Shown here: positions 36,311 to 46,705 of the stretch, in pieces
Layout: every line of letters begins with the position of its first letter
How positions within the stretch are numbered: the first letter of the stretch is position 1
Source of the DNA: Malurus cyaneus samueli
Taxonomy: Eukaryota; Chordata; Aves; Passeriformes; Maluridae
Direction: 5' to 3'
Length of the DNA stretch: 64,000 nucleotides
Assembly (NCBI GenBank): GCA_009741485.1
Contig: CM019218.1
Coordinates: 37,758,387-37,822,386, forward strand
The notes under the pieces: model-generated
Told to the model about the DNA's origin: nothing
The model's database searches: none
The model's input: the letters and a program-made list of their open reading frames with translations, nothing else
Position numbers and translations under genes: made by a program

Positions 36311-36959
36311 TCCAGGAGATCATAGTTCCTTTGATTTGCACACCATTCATGGGCACTGAAGTTGTATTAGCAGATCACAGAAGGATCCCTGTAAGTATTT
36401 AGCCTAATTTTAGCCCTGACATCAACTTTCAGAAGATCCTTTTAAGAGAAAATGCCTGGCATTAACGACACTGTGGCAAGCTTGATGGAATGGTTCTGGC
36501 TTTACAGCAGGCCCCAAATCATCTCATAATGTCTGAAAGCATTCATTAAATAAGGCTCACAGATAAAACACACATATGACACTGTTCTTTAGAAAAAGAG
36601 GCTTTTAGAGGCCAAATGCTGAGAAGCCTCACAAGATTATTAAATAATCCAAAAGGAAGTGCTTGGAAGCCTGTTTATTGGGACACAGAACCAGCCTGGA
36701 AAAATGTCATGGAGACAAGGCTCTGGGGATGGGTCAGGCCCTCCCCCAGGTCCTGGTTATGGATAAAAATGGTTTTTCCAACGTATTTCCTTCCATCAAA
36801 TACAGTCCCCCCCAAATCCAGTGCAAGAAGTGCTAGGGAAAAGGAGGAGAGGCGAAGTGCCACCTGTACTCAATTCCAGTTGTTTCACCAGTTCCTCACA
36901 GTCCACTTGCAAGCCAAGGTGACACAAATGAGTTAATTTTCATGGCATACTGAGGCTAA
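36311..36959. other. Non-coding stretch, nothing recognised
   Basis: Unique DNA. The plus frame 36616-36936 has no domain. Confidence 0.55.
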
Positions 36960-37110
36960 TTGGAAACAGTTCTCAAACCCTGTAAAGCATTAAGCTGGGC
37001 TGCAAGTGATAATTGCTCACCTGCTGCATGGGCCTATAAGAGGCAGTGCATTAACTGGCACATGGGGTTTTATCACTTCTGTGGGACAGTGGGGGCTGGA
37101 CCCTTCCCAG
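36960..37110. promoter_or_regulatory. Weak candidate conserved non-coding element
   Basis: Repeat-free segment with AGTGATAATTGCTCACCTG and CATTAA words (GATA, homeodomain and E-box types close together). Texture-based inference only. Confidence 0.2.
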
Positions 37111-38904
37111 CACCCATTGCACTGAAAGCAAGATACTGGATAATGCCTGTGGTTTATGGGAACTCAGGCAGGGAGGGCTAGTAATGGGGGGCCAGATTCC
37201 AGCTTTCATTACATGCTCTCTTTTTTAACTCTAGCATGGCTGTGGTTTTGTCTTCTTTTTAACATAGATGTCTTCTTCTTTCTGGCATCTTTTGCCTTTT
37301 TTTCTTCTTGAAGAGAGGTTTAGTACTGTGTTGCAAAATAGAAGTACAAATATTTGGAAGTACAAGGAGCCTAAGTATTACTTAAGGGTTTAGAACTCTC
37401 TATTGGAGGGATTTGACTGCAGATGTGCTAGAGTCTGAGACTCTATTACAAATTCAAGCAACTTTTATTTTATAGCTAGTCAAAATTATCCTCTATCTGA
37501 GTGAGAACTATTTGTTCACAAAATCTGAAATGGCAGCTTGTCTCAGCAGAGAAATATTAGAAATGTCAGAGAATTGAAGCAGGAGTTCACCAGGGGCTGA
37601 AAATTATAGACTAGAATAAAATTATTGCAGTTATCCATCAGGGGGATCTTGGAACCAGGATCATCAACTTGCAGTGTTCGGTAGCAGCTGCAAATTTCAT
37701 AAGAAGCACTGGGGATTGGTGTGCTGTAGATGCACATCCCCTGAAGTTTGACATGAGGCTTAACTTTTTAGACTAATTATCAAGAGACCTTTGAGACTTC
37801 GGGAGTTCCTATCAAGGACTGGGATCTGAGACCAAGTTTGCCAGATATGTTCTTCAGTGACCATAACATAATAGCACTGATTTTAGCTTTTACTGAACAG
37901 GCAAATGGATGGCTTGGATGTGAGGTAGATTTATCATGGGCTAATGACATCATCTTAACTGTGACACCTGAGTACTTTCTGTAGAAGAATTCATCTCAAT
38001 GCCCTCAGAAACAGAGTCAACTGGTATGCCTTGTCGAAATGACCAAGTATCTATACCTTCAAATTAATGAAAATGATGCAAGGGAAAGTATTTAAATGTC
38101 TAATGTAATTAAATGTAATTAACTCCATCAAAAGTGCCAGGAAACCAGGGTTTTGGTTTTTTTTTTTCCATGAGGTTCTTACCACTTTCTATTTCTGATC
38201 CTGGTCTTCAAATATAAAGACAAAAATAGGCTCACTTCCATCCTTTTCCACTAGTGCCTTGACACTCTGGGTCTGAGCCAAAATCCAGAGGCTCAGAGGC
38301 CAGCAGAAATGTAACTATGAGTTACAGAGAGTCTCAGAGGCTTGAGACTCAGATAGTGTGAGCATAAAGAAAGGGGAAAGAATTCTGAGCTGTTCTGATA
38401 AACTGAAATGCAACATCCTTTTCTCTGGGATCTGTAACATCCTGGCAGTTCCTATGAATAGTATGTTCCCATCAGGGAGTCCTGACAGGAATGGGGCTCC
38501 TGGAAAACCCACACATTGGTTTCTAGATGATGGGAGTGGAGAAGATGCTCCTGTGTGGGAAAACCAGTACAAATTAGAAAGTATTTCCCTCTAATGAAGA
38601 TGTTTAAGCATTTCCTAATGAAAGCATTGCTGTAGAGAGAAAAAGGAGTGTCCTGTGATTGTTCACAAGTAGGAAACATTTTATGGCCTGTGAACTTCTC
38701 AGGAATGACACATTTTTCAGGTGGTCTGACTGTCAGATGCCTGATTTTGATGGATGATACTAAGCATGGACATAATCATCATCTTGGTCTCAGAACCAGC
38801 CAGTAGGATATGTTAAGATTTTCCAAATGTTTCTCCAACAATAAAAGGAAATGTAAAGTTAATCAAATTGTCATGAGAGATCAGAGCCCAGCAAGGAAGG
38901 ACTA
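37111..38904. other. Non-coding stretch, nothing recognised
   Basis: AT-rich unique DNA. A direct repeat of TAATTAAATGTAATTAA type lies near 38103-38122 and a T run near 38155-38168. No coding signature. Confidence 0.6.
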
Positions 38905-39020
38905 AGACTGACATCTGAAGCAGAAGCACTAATAAAACAGACGGCTGCTTGCTGATCCTGTCCATGCTTGTGTTTAATTTAAACAAGTTAACAATGAATG
39001 GAGTTTGCAGAGGCGGGGCA
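38905..39020. promoter_or_regulatory. Weak candidate conserved non-coding element
   Basis: AT-rich core GTTTAATTTAAACAAGTTAAC flanked by CpG-containing GC-balanced sequence, repeat-free. Texture-based inference only. Confidence 0.2.
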
Positions 39021-39299
39021 GGGGTGCTGTCGAAATTGATGTATGTACCAGCCATTTAAAGAAAGCAGAGAAGTGGGAAATCTCTTACTGCATATGAATA
39101 TCATGCCTCAGCAGAGAGGTTCTGCAAACATCTCTGTTGGCAGGTTTGGGGCAAGAGGCTGTTCTGGTCTTAGTTCTACCTTACCTATGGCTGCTTGCTG
39201 CCCAGACAGAAGCCAGACAAAATAAATCCCTGATGATTTTAGATTGATTTACAGACCAATTAATTCTAGCACCTAAACACCATCAAGATAATTTCAGTA
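39021..39299. other. Non-coding stretch, nothing recognised
   Basis: Unique DNA without coding or repeat features. Confidence 0.5.
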
Positions 39300-39773
39300 A
39301 GGTGAGCTCACCTCATATCCCTGCTTTTCAGTAGCCAGTCTCTGATATTCCATACATGCATGCAGGTGGCTTGAGCAGCCGTTTCTCTCTGAAGATCTCC
39401 TCCACTGTAAATCTGCTGGACACAAAGATCTTGGGTTGCTCTTTGGAGAAGATACTGAACGGTGAAGTTGAATATCATTGCCTTGACAGCTCTCATGTGA
39501 TAGGTGACACCTCCTTGTCAGGTGTCTTTCCCACTGAGCTGGATTGTTGTGTGTCAAAGTGCTTTTTCCACAAGGTGGTGTTGCCTGGAGAGTTGGAGGG
39601 AAGTAGCTTTGTGTGTGGCAAAGCCACGAATGGCAGTTTTGCTCTCCTTGGAGGTACTCATCACCACACACTGCTCCCTTACCCCAGCAACCATTTTGTT
39701 TACAGAAGGTACATTTTATCTTGAAATCCAAGTGTTCATTTCCTACAGAAATCTTTCAACCAGGTGGCAATGA
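39300..39773. other. Segment open in most frames, with a minus-strand coding-like frame
   Basis: Five of six registers carry open runs here. On minus, 39331-39474 encodes 48 codons between stops with mixed, protein-like content (KEQPKIFVSSRFTVEEIFRE). A 14-bp palindrome at 39300-39313 (AGGTGAGCTCACCT) reads as a donor consensus on either strand. The stop before that donor breaks the minus frame, so a simple coding exon is not supported. It could be an eroded exon or retrocopy, or chance. Confidence 0.2.
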
Positions 39774-39949
39774 ATTCATCAGTGCTGCCCTCCAGGCACC
39801 AGCCAGACCAGTGGCCTGGACATGAGAAGCTGCTCTGTTATCCATTACTCATTCCCCAAGCCAGCCTACATTTCATTTTGTTCTGGATGAAAATGATCAG
39901 GAGGCAGAAGCGCTCCTTCTGCTTCCTGATGCCTTTCATTAGACCCCAC
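39774..39949. other. Non-coding stretch, nothing recognised
   Basis: Mixed unique DNA. The start of a 140-codon plus frame (39764-40186) covers it without any domain. Confidence 0.5.
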
Positions 39950-40255
39950 CTTGCAGCACTGGCTGTGCTGCAGGGCAGGGGGAGGTCAGCACGGGTGGCC
40001 AGGGTGGCCGGCAGTTCAGCCCAGCCCATGGGCAAACAGATGAAGTGGCTCAACGTGCCGCTCCCTCCGGGCCCCGCAGCGGCTCCCCGGCCACAAAGCC
40101 CTCTCTCTGTGGCACGCCGGGTGACCCCTGCTCGCCTGCCTCTTTGCTCTCATTCTTCTCTGCAGTTCCTCCCTTTATCAGATTAACTTTAATTAGTGAA
40201 ATCAGAATCACATGGAGTGGAGAGGAAACGCTCCAAACACGGCAGATTTCTTTTC
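39950..40255. promoter_or_regulatory. CpG-rich patch joined to a homeodomain-word-rich segment
   Basis: Bases 39970-40140 are GC-rich with clustered CpGs. They are followed by AT-rich DNA with TTAATTAG (40189-40196) and a TATCAGATTAAC word. Repeat-free. It could be a conserved enhancer. A pyrimidine run ending in TGCAG near 40164 resembles a splice acceptor, but no coding frame follows convincingly. Confidence 0.3.
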
Positions 40256-41884
40256 AGCCAAGGGAAAATCAAGGTGCGTACAGGCTCTCAGAAGGACTTG
40301 GATGAGGCTTTGTCTAGAAAAAAAATAATTTGTGAAACCTCTAGTGGCTTAGGCTGCTGTCCCCAACTCAGCATTTTCCTGACTGATGGAGGATGAACAT
40401 AAGGCATACAAACTCCCCCTGACTATTATATTCCCTCTCTCTCCCCAGTTTGTGTAGGTGAAGAAGAAGACAGAGGCCCATGATGTGAAACAAGCTTTGC
40501 TGCTGATGAATAGTTGTGTCATTTCCTGGCCACATAGCACCACCAAAACCCTCTCAGGCAGAGTCACAGGGCTCATCCACCAGCCAAGCTGTCTGGCTGC
40601 CCCAAGCCCACAGCACAAGGAGTTCCCCAGGGCTTGCTCTGCAGGCAAGGAGAGTGAGTGAGCACATAATGCCTCAGCTGAGAGGTAGCTGAGGGCATAT
40701 GCTTGATCAGGAGAGCTCAGCAGATGTACAGTAACACCATCATGCATCTGAGCCCTCCACATGGGCTCCTCACTGCATAATCCCATGACTCTTTTTGTGC
40801 TCACCTTTGTTCAGCGGGCCTCTCACAGGTGCATCTCACACAGAAGTGTAGCAAACCACCTCTGGCTTCTCCTAGAAATCAGTTCCAGATGTTCTGGAGT
40901 AGAGCTTTCCTTCAGAGAAAATACATGTCTCAAGTACGGCCCAGTCTATGAAAGCTCAGAATACTTCCTACACTGATGAATAAAAGCCCTTATTGCTTCT
41001 ACTCTCTTTTTTGACCTTCCTGTTTCCTTTCAATCTTTGTGCAACATGCTAACACAAATAGTTGTAGTTTCTTCTTATCATACCTGTTCATATAACATTC
41101 CAAATTTCATTTGTTGCTGAGAGCAGCTTCCCTCAGTGTCCATGTACTTTGAGGCCCTTCTTCTTTCCATTCCTGATGATCCACGCCCTCCAAACCCTTC
41201 TCCTGATAACCGAAATGGTCCTTTGCTTTTTGTGGAAAAGAAATTATTCTCTTGCTCAAAACAGAGCTCTCCTTGAGACATTACTGACAATAATATCAAA
41301 AAAGCATAGATTTAGATTATTTTTATGATCTGTGTGAATTTGATATTGAAACTTAATCAGGTATAATAAGCAATGCTCAAGGTCCCCACCACTGAATGTT
41401 AAGCACATTTTGGCAACTGTGATAACGCCATGCTAAGCCTATAGGGAAAAGCTTTAAAATCCACCCCTGGCCTTGAAACTAAGGACCTAAAATCTGCGGG
41501 GTTCACTTCACAGTAGAAAGCCTTCTTCCCTTTTGAGCTTAACTTGGCCACCCCAGGGACCTCTGCAGAGCAACGCATTGATACACATGGGCATCTTGGT
41601 GGGGGACCTGGGCTGAGAGGTGCATCTTGCCTTTTTCATCCTGATGATAAAGCAGGATGAACAGCAGTCTATAGATTTCCAGTTACCATTGTTAATTGGC
41701 ATGAGGTTGCTGTTTTACCAGAAAAAGCAAAGTAATTTGTTTATTGGTGTCCCACATTGCCTCCCACATGCCACCAAATATCAAATGTTCTGGTTTCTTG
41801 TAGCCAGATGCTTGACTTCTCTATTTTTCACCCTAACCACTTCCACAGTGCCACTGCAATGCTAATGCAAGACTCTGTAAGTGT
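40256..41884. other. Non-coding stretch, nothing recognised
   Basis: Unique DNA. The minus frame 40349-40804 (151 codons) has no domain and is opposed by plus frames. Confidence 0.6.
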
Positions 41885-42025
41885 AAGGGTGAAGTGAAAG
41901 GAATGCATCTTAATATCCAAGCAATTAGCACAAGGGTTATTGTGCTGAAGGCATTATTCATTTTTAATTATCTGAAGCTGCTGAAAAATTCCTAGGACTG
42001 CCTCCACTAGGGTGCATAAATCAAA
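41885..42025. promoter_or_regulatory. Candidate conserved non-coding element
   Basis: A CAATTAGCACAAGG word, a TTTTTAATTATC word and a GTGCATAAATCAAAG word lie within 110 bases of repeat-free sequence. These are homeodomain, POU and TCF-like words. Texture-based inference. Confidence 0.35.
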
Positions 42026-42281
42026 GCCCACACAAACAGAATGGTAGCATGTTGCAAAAGCAAGAGGAGAAGCAGTTGCCCCACTCTCACAGACAGTTTC
42101 TCAGCCCTGGCCTGGGACTCCTTGCAGGAGCAGAGAGCCAGCTGCTTGCAGCTGAGACCTGTTTATTTCTGGTGGGCATATTTCTGAGCTCACAAAAGTA
42201 AGATAATGAGGAGGAAGGAAACAGGAAACATATCTGCATGTTCAGTCACACTGGTTAATTTGGGCCATGTTTCCTCTGATC
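42026..42281. other. Non-coding stretch, nothing recognised
   Basis: Unique DNA leading to an A run. Confidence 0.5.
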
Positions 42282-42303
42282 AAAAAAAAAAAAAAAAAAA
42301 AAA
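42282..42303 (+). repeat. A22 homopolymer
   Basis: Twenty-two consecutive A bases, followed by an A/T-rich segment with AATAAA-like words. No retrotransposed body or flanking duplication is recognised upstream. Confidence 0.97.
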
Positions 42304-45300
42304 GATAAATATAATAAACAATAATAACTTCTGGGAAACAAGTTGGAGTATGGATGAGGTTGGATTTTTCAAGTAGAAGTGCCACCCACAAGTTAAATAT
42401 ACTTAGTAGGCATGTTTTCAGAATGTATAATTTAATGCATATATTGATCCACCACACTTGAAAGAAAAATGTACATTAGACATTACATCTTCCTGCAAAG
42501 AACACAATAAATTCTGTATAATTCAATAAATTGTAATCAAAAGATGAATTGCAAATCTACTTTTTTCTCTCAAGAGCAAGTCAAAGATGGCAATGTACTG
42601 AAACAAGGAAATAATCTCCAAGTTTTTCTTTTGTAAATTTATTGAAATTTTCTTTTCTATTTCCTTAGGATTTTATTCTTTCAGCCTAAGAGTGGAAAGA
42701 TTGCACAGGACTGCACTAAACTCATGAATACTGTGCATACACCACGGCAGTGACAGCACCATTTTCAGTCCCAGCTGGTGCCAGGGCTCTGCTTGAGCCC
42801 CACAAGCGCCGTTCCTGGGGTGACAGAGCAGCTCAGGAACAGTGGGACTGGAGATTACTCCAGAAGTACCACCACCATATGTGTCATCCTCTCAGGAATT
42901 ATTGTGAAGTGCAAACAGTACTGGGTTTGGTAAGCAGGTAGCATCTCTTACTCCATTTAACACTAGATAATGACTGGTTAGAATATACATTTTTTCTAGA
43001 CAGAAGTTTGAACAGGATGTTGTTATTCCAAATGTTCTGCTTACAGGAACCCTCTTAACCTCTGCTTATAAGAAAAAATGTATCCCAGTTCTGAATTTTA
43101 GAAGGTGTCATATTTTTTGATGGAAAAATTTTTGGGCTTCTTTTCAGCAAAAAGTTCTTATGAGGAAAAAAAAAAAAGTTGGCAATAGAATGGAGAGGGA
43201 GGAAGGCAATATTATCTTAAGCTATGTATTTTAACCAGATTTGATAAGAAAACTTGCTTTTCTGAACTCTTCAATGGGGTGCATCTCTCTAGCATAGCAA
43301 GCCAAAAAATAGATAGAGGAGAAGCACTTATACTAAGAAAGGAAAAACCTCTCTTCACCATACCACAGGAAATTGTTGCTGACAAGGAGCCAGTCTGTGA
43401 ACTTAAAATTCCTTGCATTTAAAATGGTTCGATTGGTTTTTTTTTTCGTATTTTACTTTCATATCTGACCACCCACATGGGAGAGGAAAAATGGAGAAGA
43501 GCAAACAGTTTGCACAAAAAGATCCCTGCAACAAAAGGATCCTTTATGAGCCATAGTGATTATAAGGTATCTCTTATGACAATCTCCAGGATATGTTCAG
43601 CAGTGCAGCTGGCAGTTCAGAAGATCAGATCAACATTACAAGTTCTGAGAGCAGATCTATAGCATCCCTGACTAGAAGTGAAGACTCAAAATCAGCAAAT
43701 ACCAAATCTAAAAGGCTATACTTTGGTGGGTTTTTTCTTCTAACACAAGAAACACAAACTATTGAAGTTTTTTTAGAAAAACATTGTATTTTGGTCCCTC
43801 CATACTGATAAATTGGAGATCCTAAAACACAGCCCATTGCATTCATGAGCATCTTGCATGGAAGAAGTGTCATTTTCACTTGAGAAATGAGTAGATTTGC
43901 AGAAGTCTAGTAGGATTGTCCTCTGACCTCTATAAAAGTCATATTATCTCTGCATTCCTAGAGAAGAAAAAGTAAATCCTTGATTTGCTAATGCCACTAA
44001 ACTTTAATGAAAAACAATGAAAAGGTATGTATCAATGTTTAAAGAGGCACCTAAAGCAATAATTGTTAGTTTTAAAGAGTGATTTCTATCCAAGGCTTTG
44101 AAAATCACTATCCACTTTGGATGCCCTCATTCTGAAGTTTCTGACTTGTGCCCCTCTAGCAGGGGGTTGACATCTCACAGCTAAAGTGGCCTAGATCTTT
44201 TAAAAAACAGACCAAGTAATAAAGCAGGAATGAAAAGAATCTTGTGCTCTTCTACTAATTTTGCAGTCTTCATCAAAGACATTGTTTCAGTAAAATATAA
44301 GCTGTGATTTTTTCTGCTCTTTCTCTCATACCAGTTGAGCATTTTTTTCTGAAAATTTATTATGAAGCTTGTGGATGGTTCTGTCCCCCAACAGAAAAAA
44401 ACCTGTAGAGTTGTCTGAGCTGCTGCTGTCCAGATCTGGCCCATCCCTACATCCACAGAGCACTGAGGGGGTGTTCACAGCACAGACCTTGAAAACAATC
44501 TTGCCTTGCTTAAAAGGGCATATGCTCAGATTTATAACACTCTTCCCTCAAGCAGAGCACACCATCAGCACTCCCAGACCATTTCTGTTCCCAGGGACCC
44601 TCAGTGTGAGCCCTCTGGTGCACTCCACTGAGTTGCAAGGACAATGCAGCTCAATCTGCTTGAGCAACAAGTGAGCAACACTTAGTTTATGCCAGCACCA
44701 CTGGGACCAGCAGACCCTGCCTGCAGGCACAGATTTAGCCACAGCACAGCCCACCTGCTCTGCTGATACTGGGCAAGCAGGTGTGTTCCCATGTTGGGGG
44801 CTGAGGCTGCAAACCAACCCATAAACCACATGCAAATTGCCGGCACCAAGGGTTCACTGCTCGGTTTATCTTCCCCTTCTCTCAACAAGGTCAGTCCAGC
44901 TGGGACTGTGTCACACTCAGAAGTGTGTTACAACTCTGCAGAGAACTCTGAGTCTCTTTATTTTCTGAAAGGGATAGTCTGAAGGAATGAAATTGTCATG
45001 GCTTTTCAAGCAAGGTTGCTTGATAAAGCTCTGCAGTGCCTGTGCCTTGTTCGGCCAAAAAAAGTGAGGTTACAGCCTGAACAAGAAAAACCTCCATTTC
45101 TGGTGACAATGTATTCTTGTAGGAACCTGAGAGAAGCAAAGCAGAAGTTCCCCACACCAGTGACTCCTGGTGATGCTTCTACACATACAAATGGAAGAAT
45201 CTGGGAGTGAGTATATGTGGTAAATGTTAGTGTTTTCTCTCGTTTCCTCTCTTTCAAGCTGATCAATCTAAACAGGATTCTCAAGGAACAAGTGATCCCA

Positions 45301-46084
45301 CCACAAATGAGAAAATATAAGAGCAGAAGTCCAAGCCTCTTCCTTTTTCCAGCAACACCTTACATGGCTCCTCCTATGTAACTGAGAAGTAGCTGTACTG
45401 TAAATGTAAACTCCTGTGGAAAATGAATGGTAGGAACATTTGTCCTCTGCAATGGAAAAATTAGGTAGTGAGGGAGTTCTTGTGTCTGGTTTGTATCACC
45501 AAAAAAAAAAACCAGAAAGAGAGGGGCCAGTGACAGCTCCATTCCACTGTCATGGGTAAGAGAAGTCTAGTTTGATTTGTGATATTGAAGGATATTTCCT
45601 TGCAGCCTCCAAACCAGAGAAGTTCTTGGAGATGATCCACTGCAGAGCAGTAGGAAATCCTGCCTCAGAACCTAGAAAAATTGAGGTTGAAAGTTTCATC
45701 TTTTGATTGTGTTTAATAAGATGAGCAATACTGGTTGCTAGGCTTTGTAATATGCCAAGCACATTCTCTTTTCTTTGATATATATCCCAGGGAAATACAA
45801 AGGGTGAAATTAAGAATATTCCTCTCAGGTAATGAGGAGACCGTTTGGATGCATGAGTGATACCCCCGGTATAAAACAAGAGAAATTAAAGAGAAATCTA
45901 ATTTTTTTTTCTGGAATGGGCAAACAATTCATGTTATTCTAATCGAATTATTGCACAACTTGAATTGAAGCCTAAGTACAAATGATTCTTGGTTTTCTCT
46001 CCACAAATAACATTGCTGGTTTTAAATATTATGTCCCATTTGTACCGTTACATTTGTAGGACTCTGCTATTCCACTTTGTTATT
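42304..46084. other. Non-coding stretch, nothing recognised
   Basis: Mostly AT-rich unique DNA with short A runs near 43168 and 45500. A GC-richer part at 44370-44890 carries opposed frames on both strands without domains. Confidence 0.6.
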
Positions 46085-46290
46085 CTCCTCATTCCCCGCC
46101 AGAAGTTTTGGGTTTCAGATTCAATGGAGCCCATTTGAAAATCTGTAGCTCCTCATTGCTGCTCAGCTGGCCTGACTTCATTGCCTCTGGTCCTGCCAAG
46201 AGACTCACAGCTTTGAGACATGGCAAGCTGAGAAATCAGGCCAAGGAGAACTTGAAGCTGCAGCAGGGCAAATAGTTGCAGTTATTGTGA
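46085..46290. promoter_or_regulatory. Candidate conserved non-coding element
   Basis: Balanced, repeat-free sequence with many short overlapping words and a left part reading TTCAATGGAGCCCATTTGAA. No coding frame. Inferred from texture. Confidence 0.25.
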
Positions 46291-46440
46291 ATTTAAGTTA
46301 GAGAAGAAAAAGGGAAATAATCCTAGGTCCTATGAACATCTAAGTTATGAAGTCTGTGTCATCCAAAAAAGAAATTATGGCATAATGGCGCATTGTTCCA
46401 CAGTCCCATGATCCATGGGACATGAGTCAAGACCAAAAAT
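46291..46440. other. Short non-coding spacer
   Basis: Unique DNA between the candidate element and the hairpin. It includes the near-palindromic ATGATCCATGGGACAT word near 46410. Confidence 0.4.
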
Positions 46441-46478
46441 CAACTGCCCCTCTTTATCACAATAAAGAGGGGCAGTTG
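46441..46478. repeat. Perfect 17-bp hairpin with 4-base loop
   Basis: Arms 46441-46457 and 46462-46478 are exact reverse complements around the loop CACA. The arm reads CAACTGCCCCTCTTTAT. It is too short for a microRNA precursor and has no T-run or gene before it. The exactness suggests a recent template-switch event. Confidence 0.95.
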
Positions 46479-46664
46479 TGTTCCAGCATGTTCCACTGAG
46501 AATTAAACCAGGAAATTCCTGTGTCTGCAGTTAGTCAAGCACATCATGCAAGACAAGAGTAGCTCCCTCTGGACCAACTTAGGACTCTCACCACCCCAGA
46601 ATTAGTAAGCAAAAACTGAGATAGTAATACCTCTCCACCTCTGGAGTTTCAATTCCAATTTTTC

Positions 46665-46705
46665 AATCCAAGTTCTCAGTGTTGGTAAGGATGAGGACTT
46701 GGATT
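46665..46705. repeat. 14-bp hairpin with one mismatch
   Basis: Arms 46665-46678 and 46692-46705 pair at 13 of 14 positions around a 13-base loop. It lies about 190 bases from the perfect hairpin at 46441-46478, but the two arm sequences are unrelated. Confidence 0.8.

Noticed and set aside
39764..40186. 140-codon plus frame as a gene
   Set aside because: It runs across a composition change, ends in a CpG-rich patch, and has no domain.
42282..42303. Poly(A) tail of a retrogene
   Set aside because: No gene-like body, poly(A) signal or target duplication is visible on the upstream side.
46441..46478. microRNA precursor
   Set aside because: The 17-bp stem with a 4-base loop is too short for Drosha/Dicer processing, and the arms match no microRNA I know.
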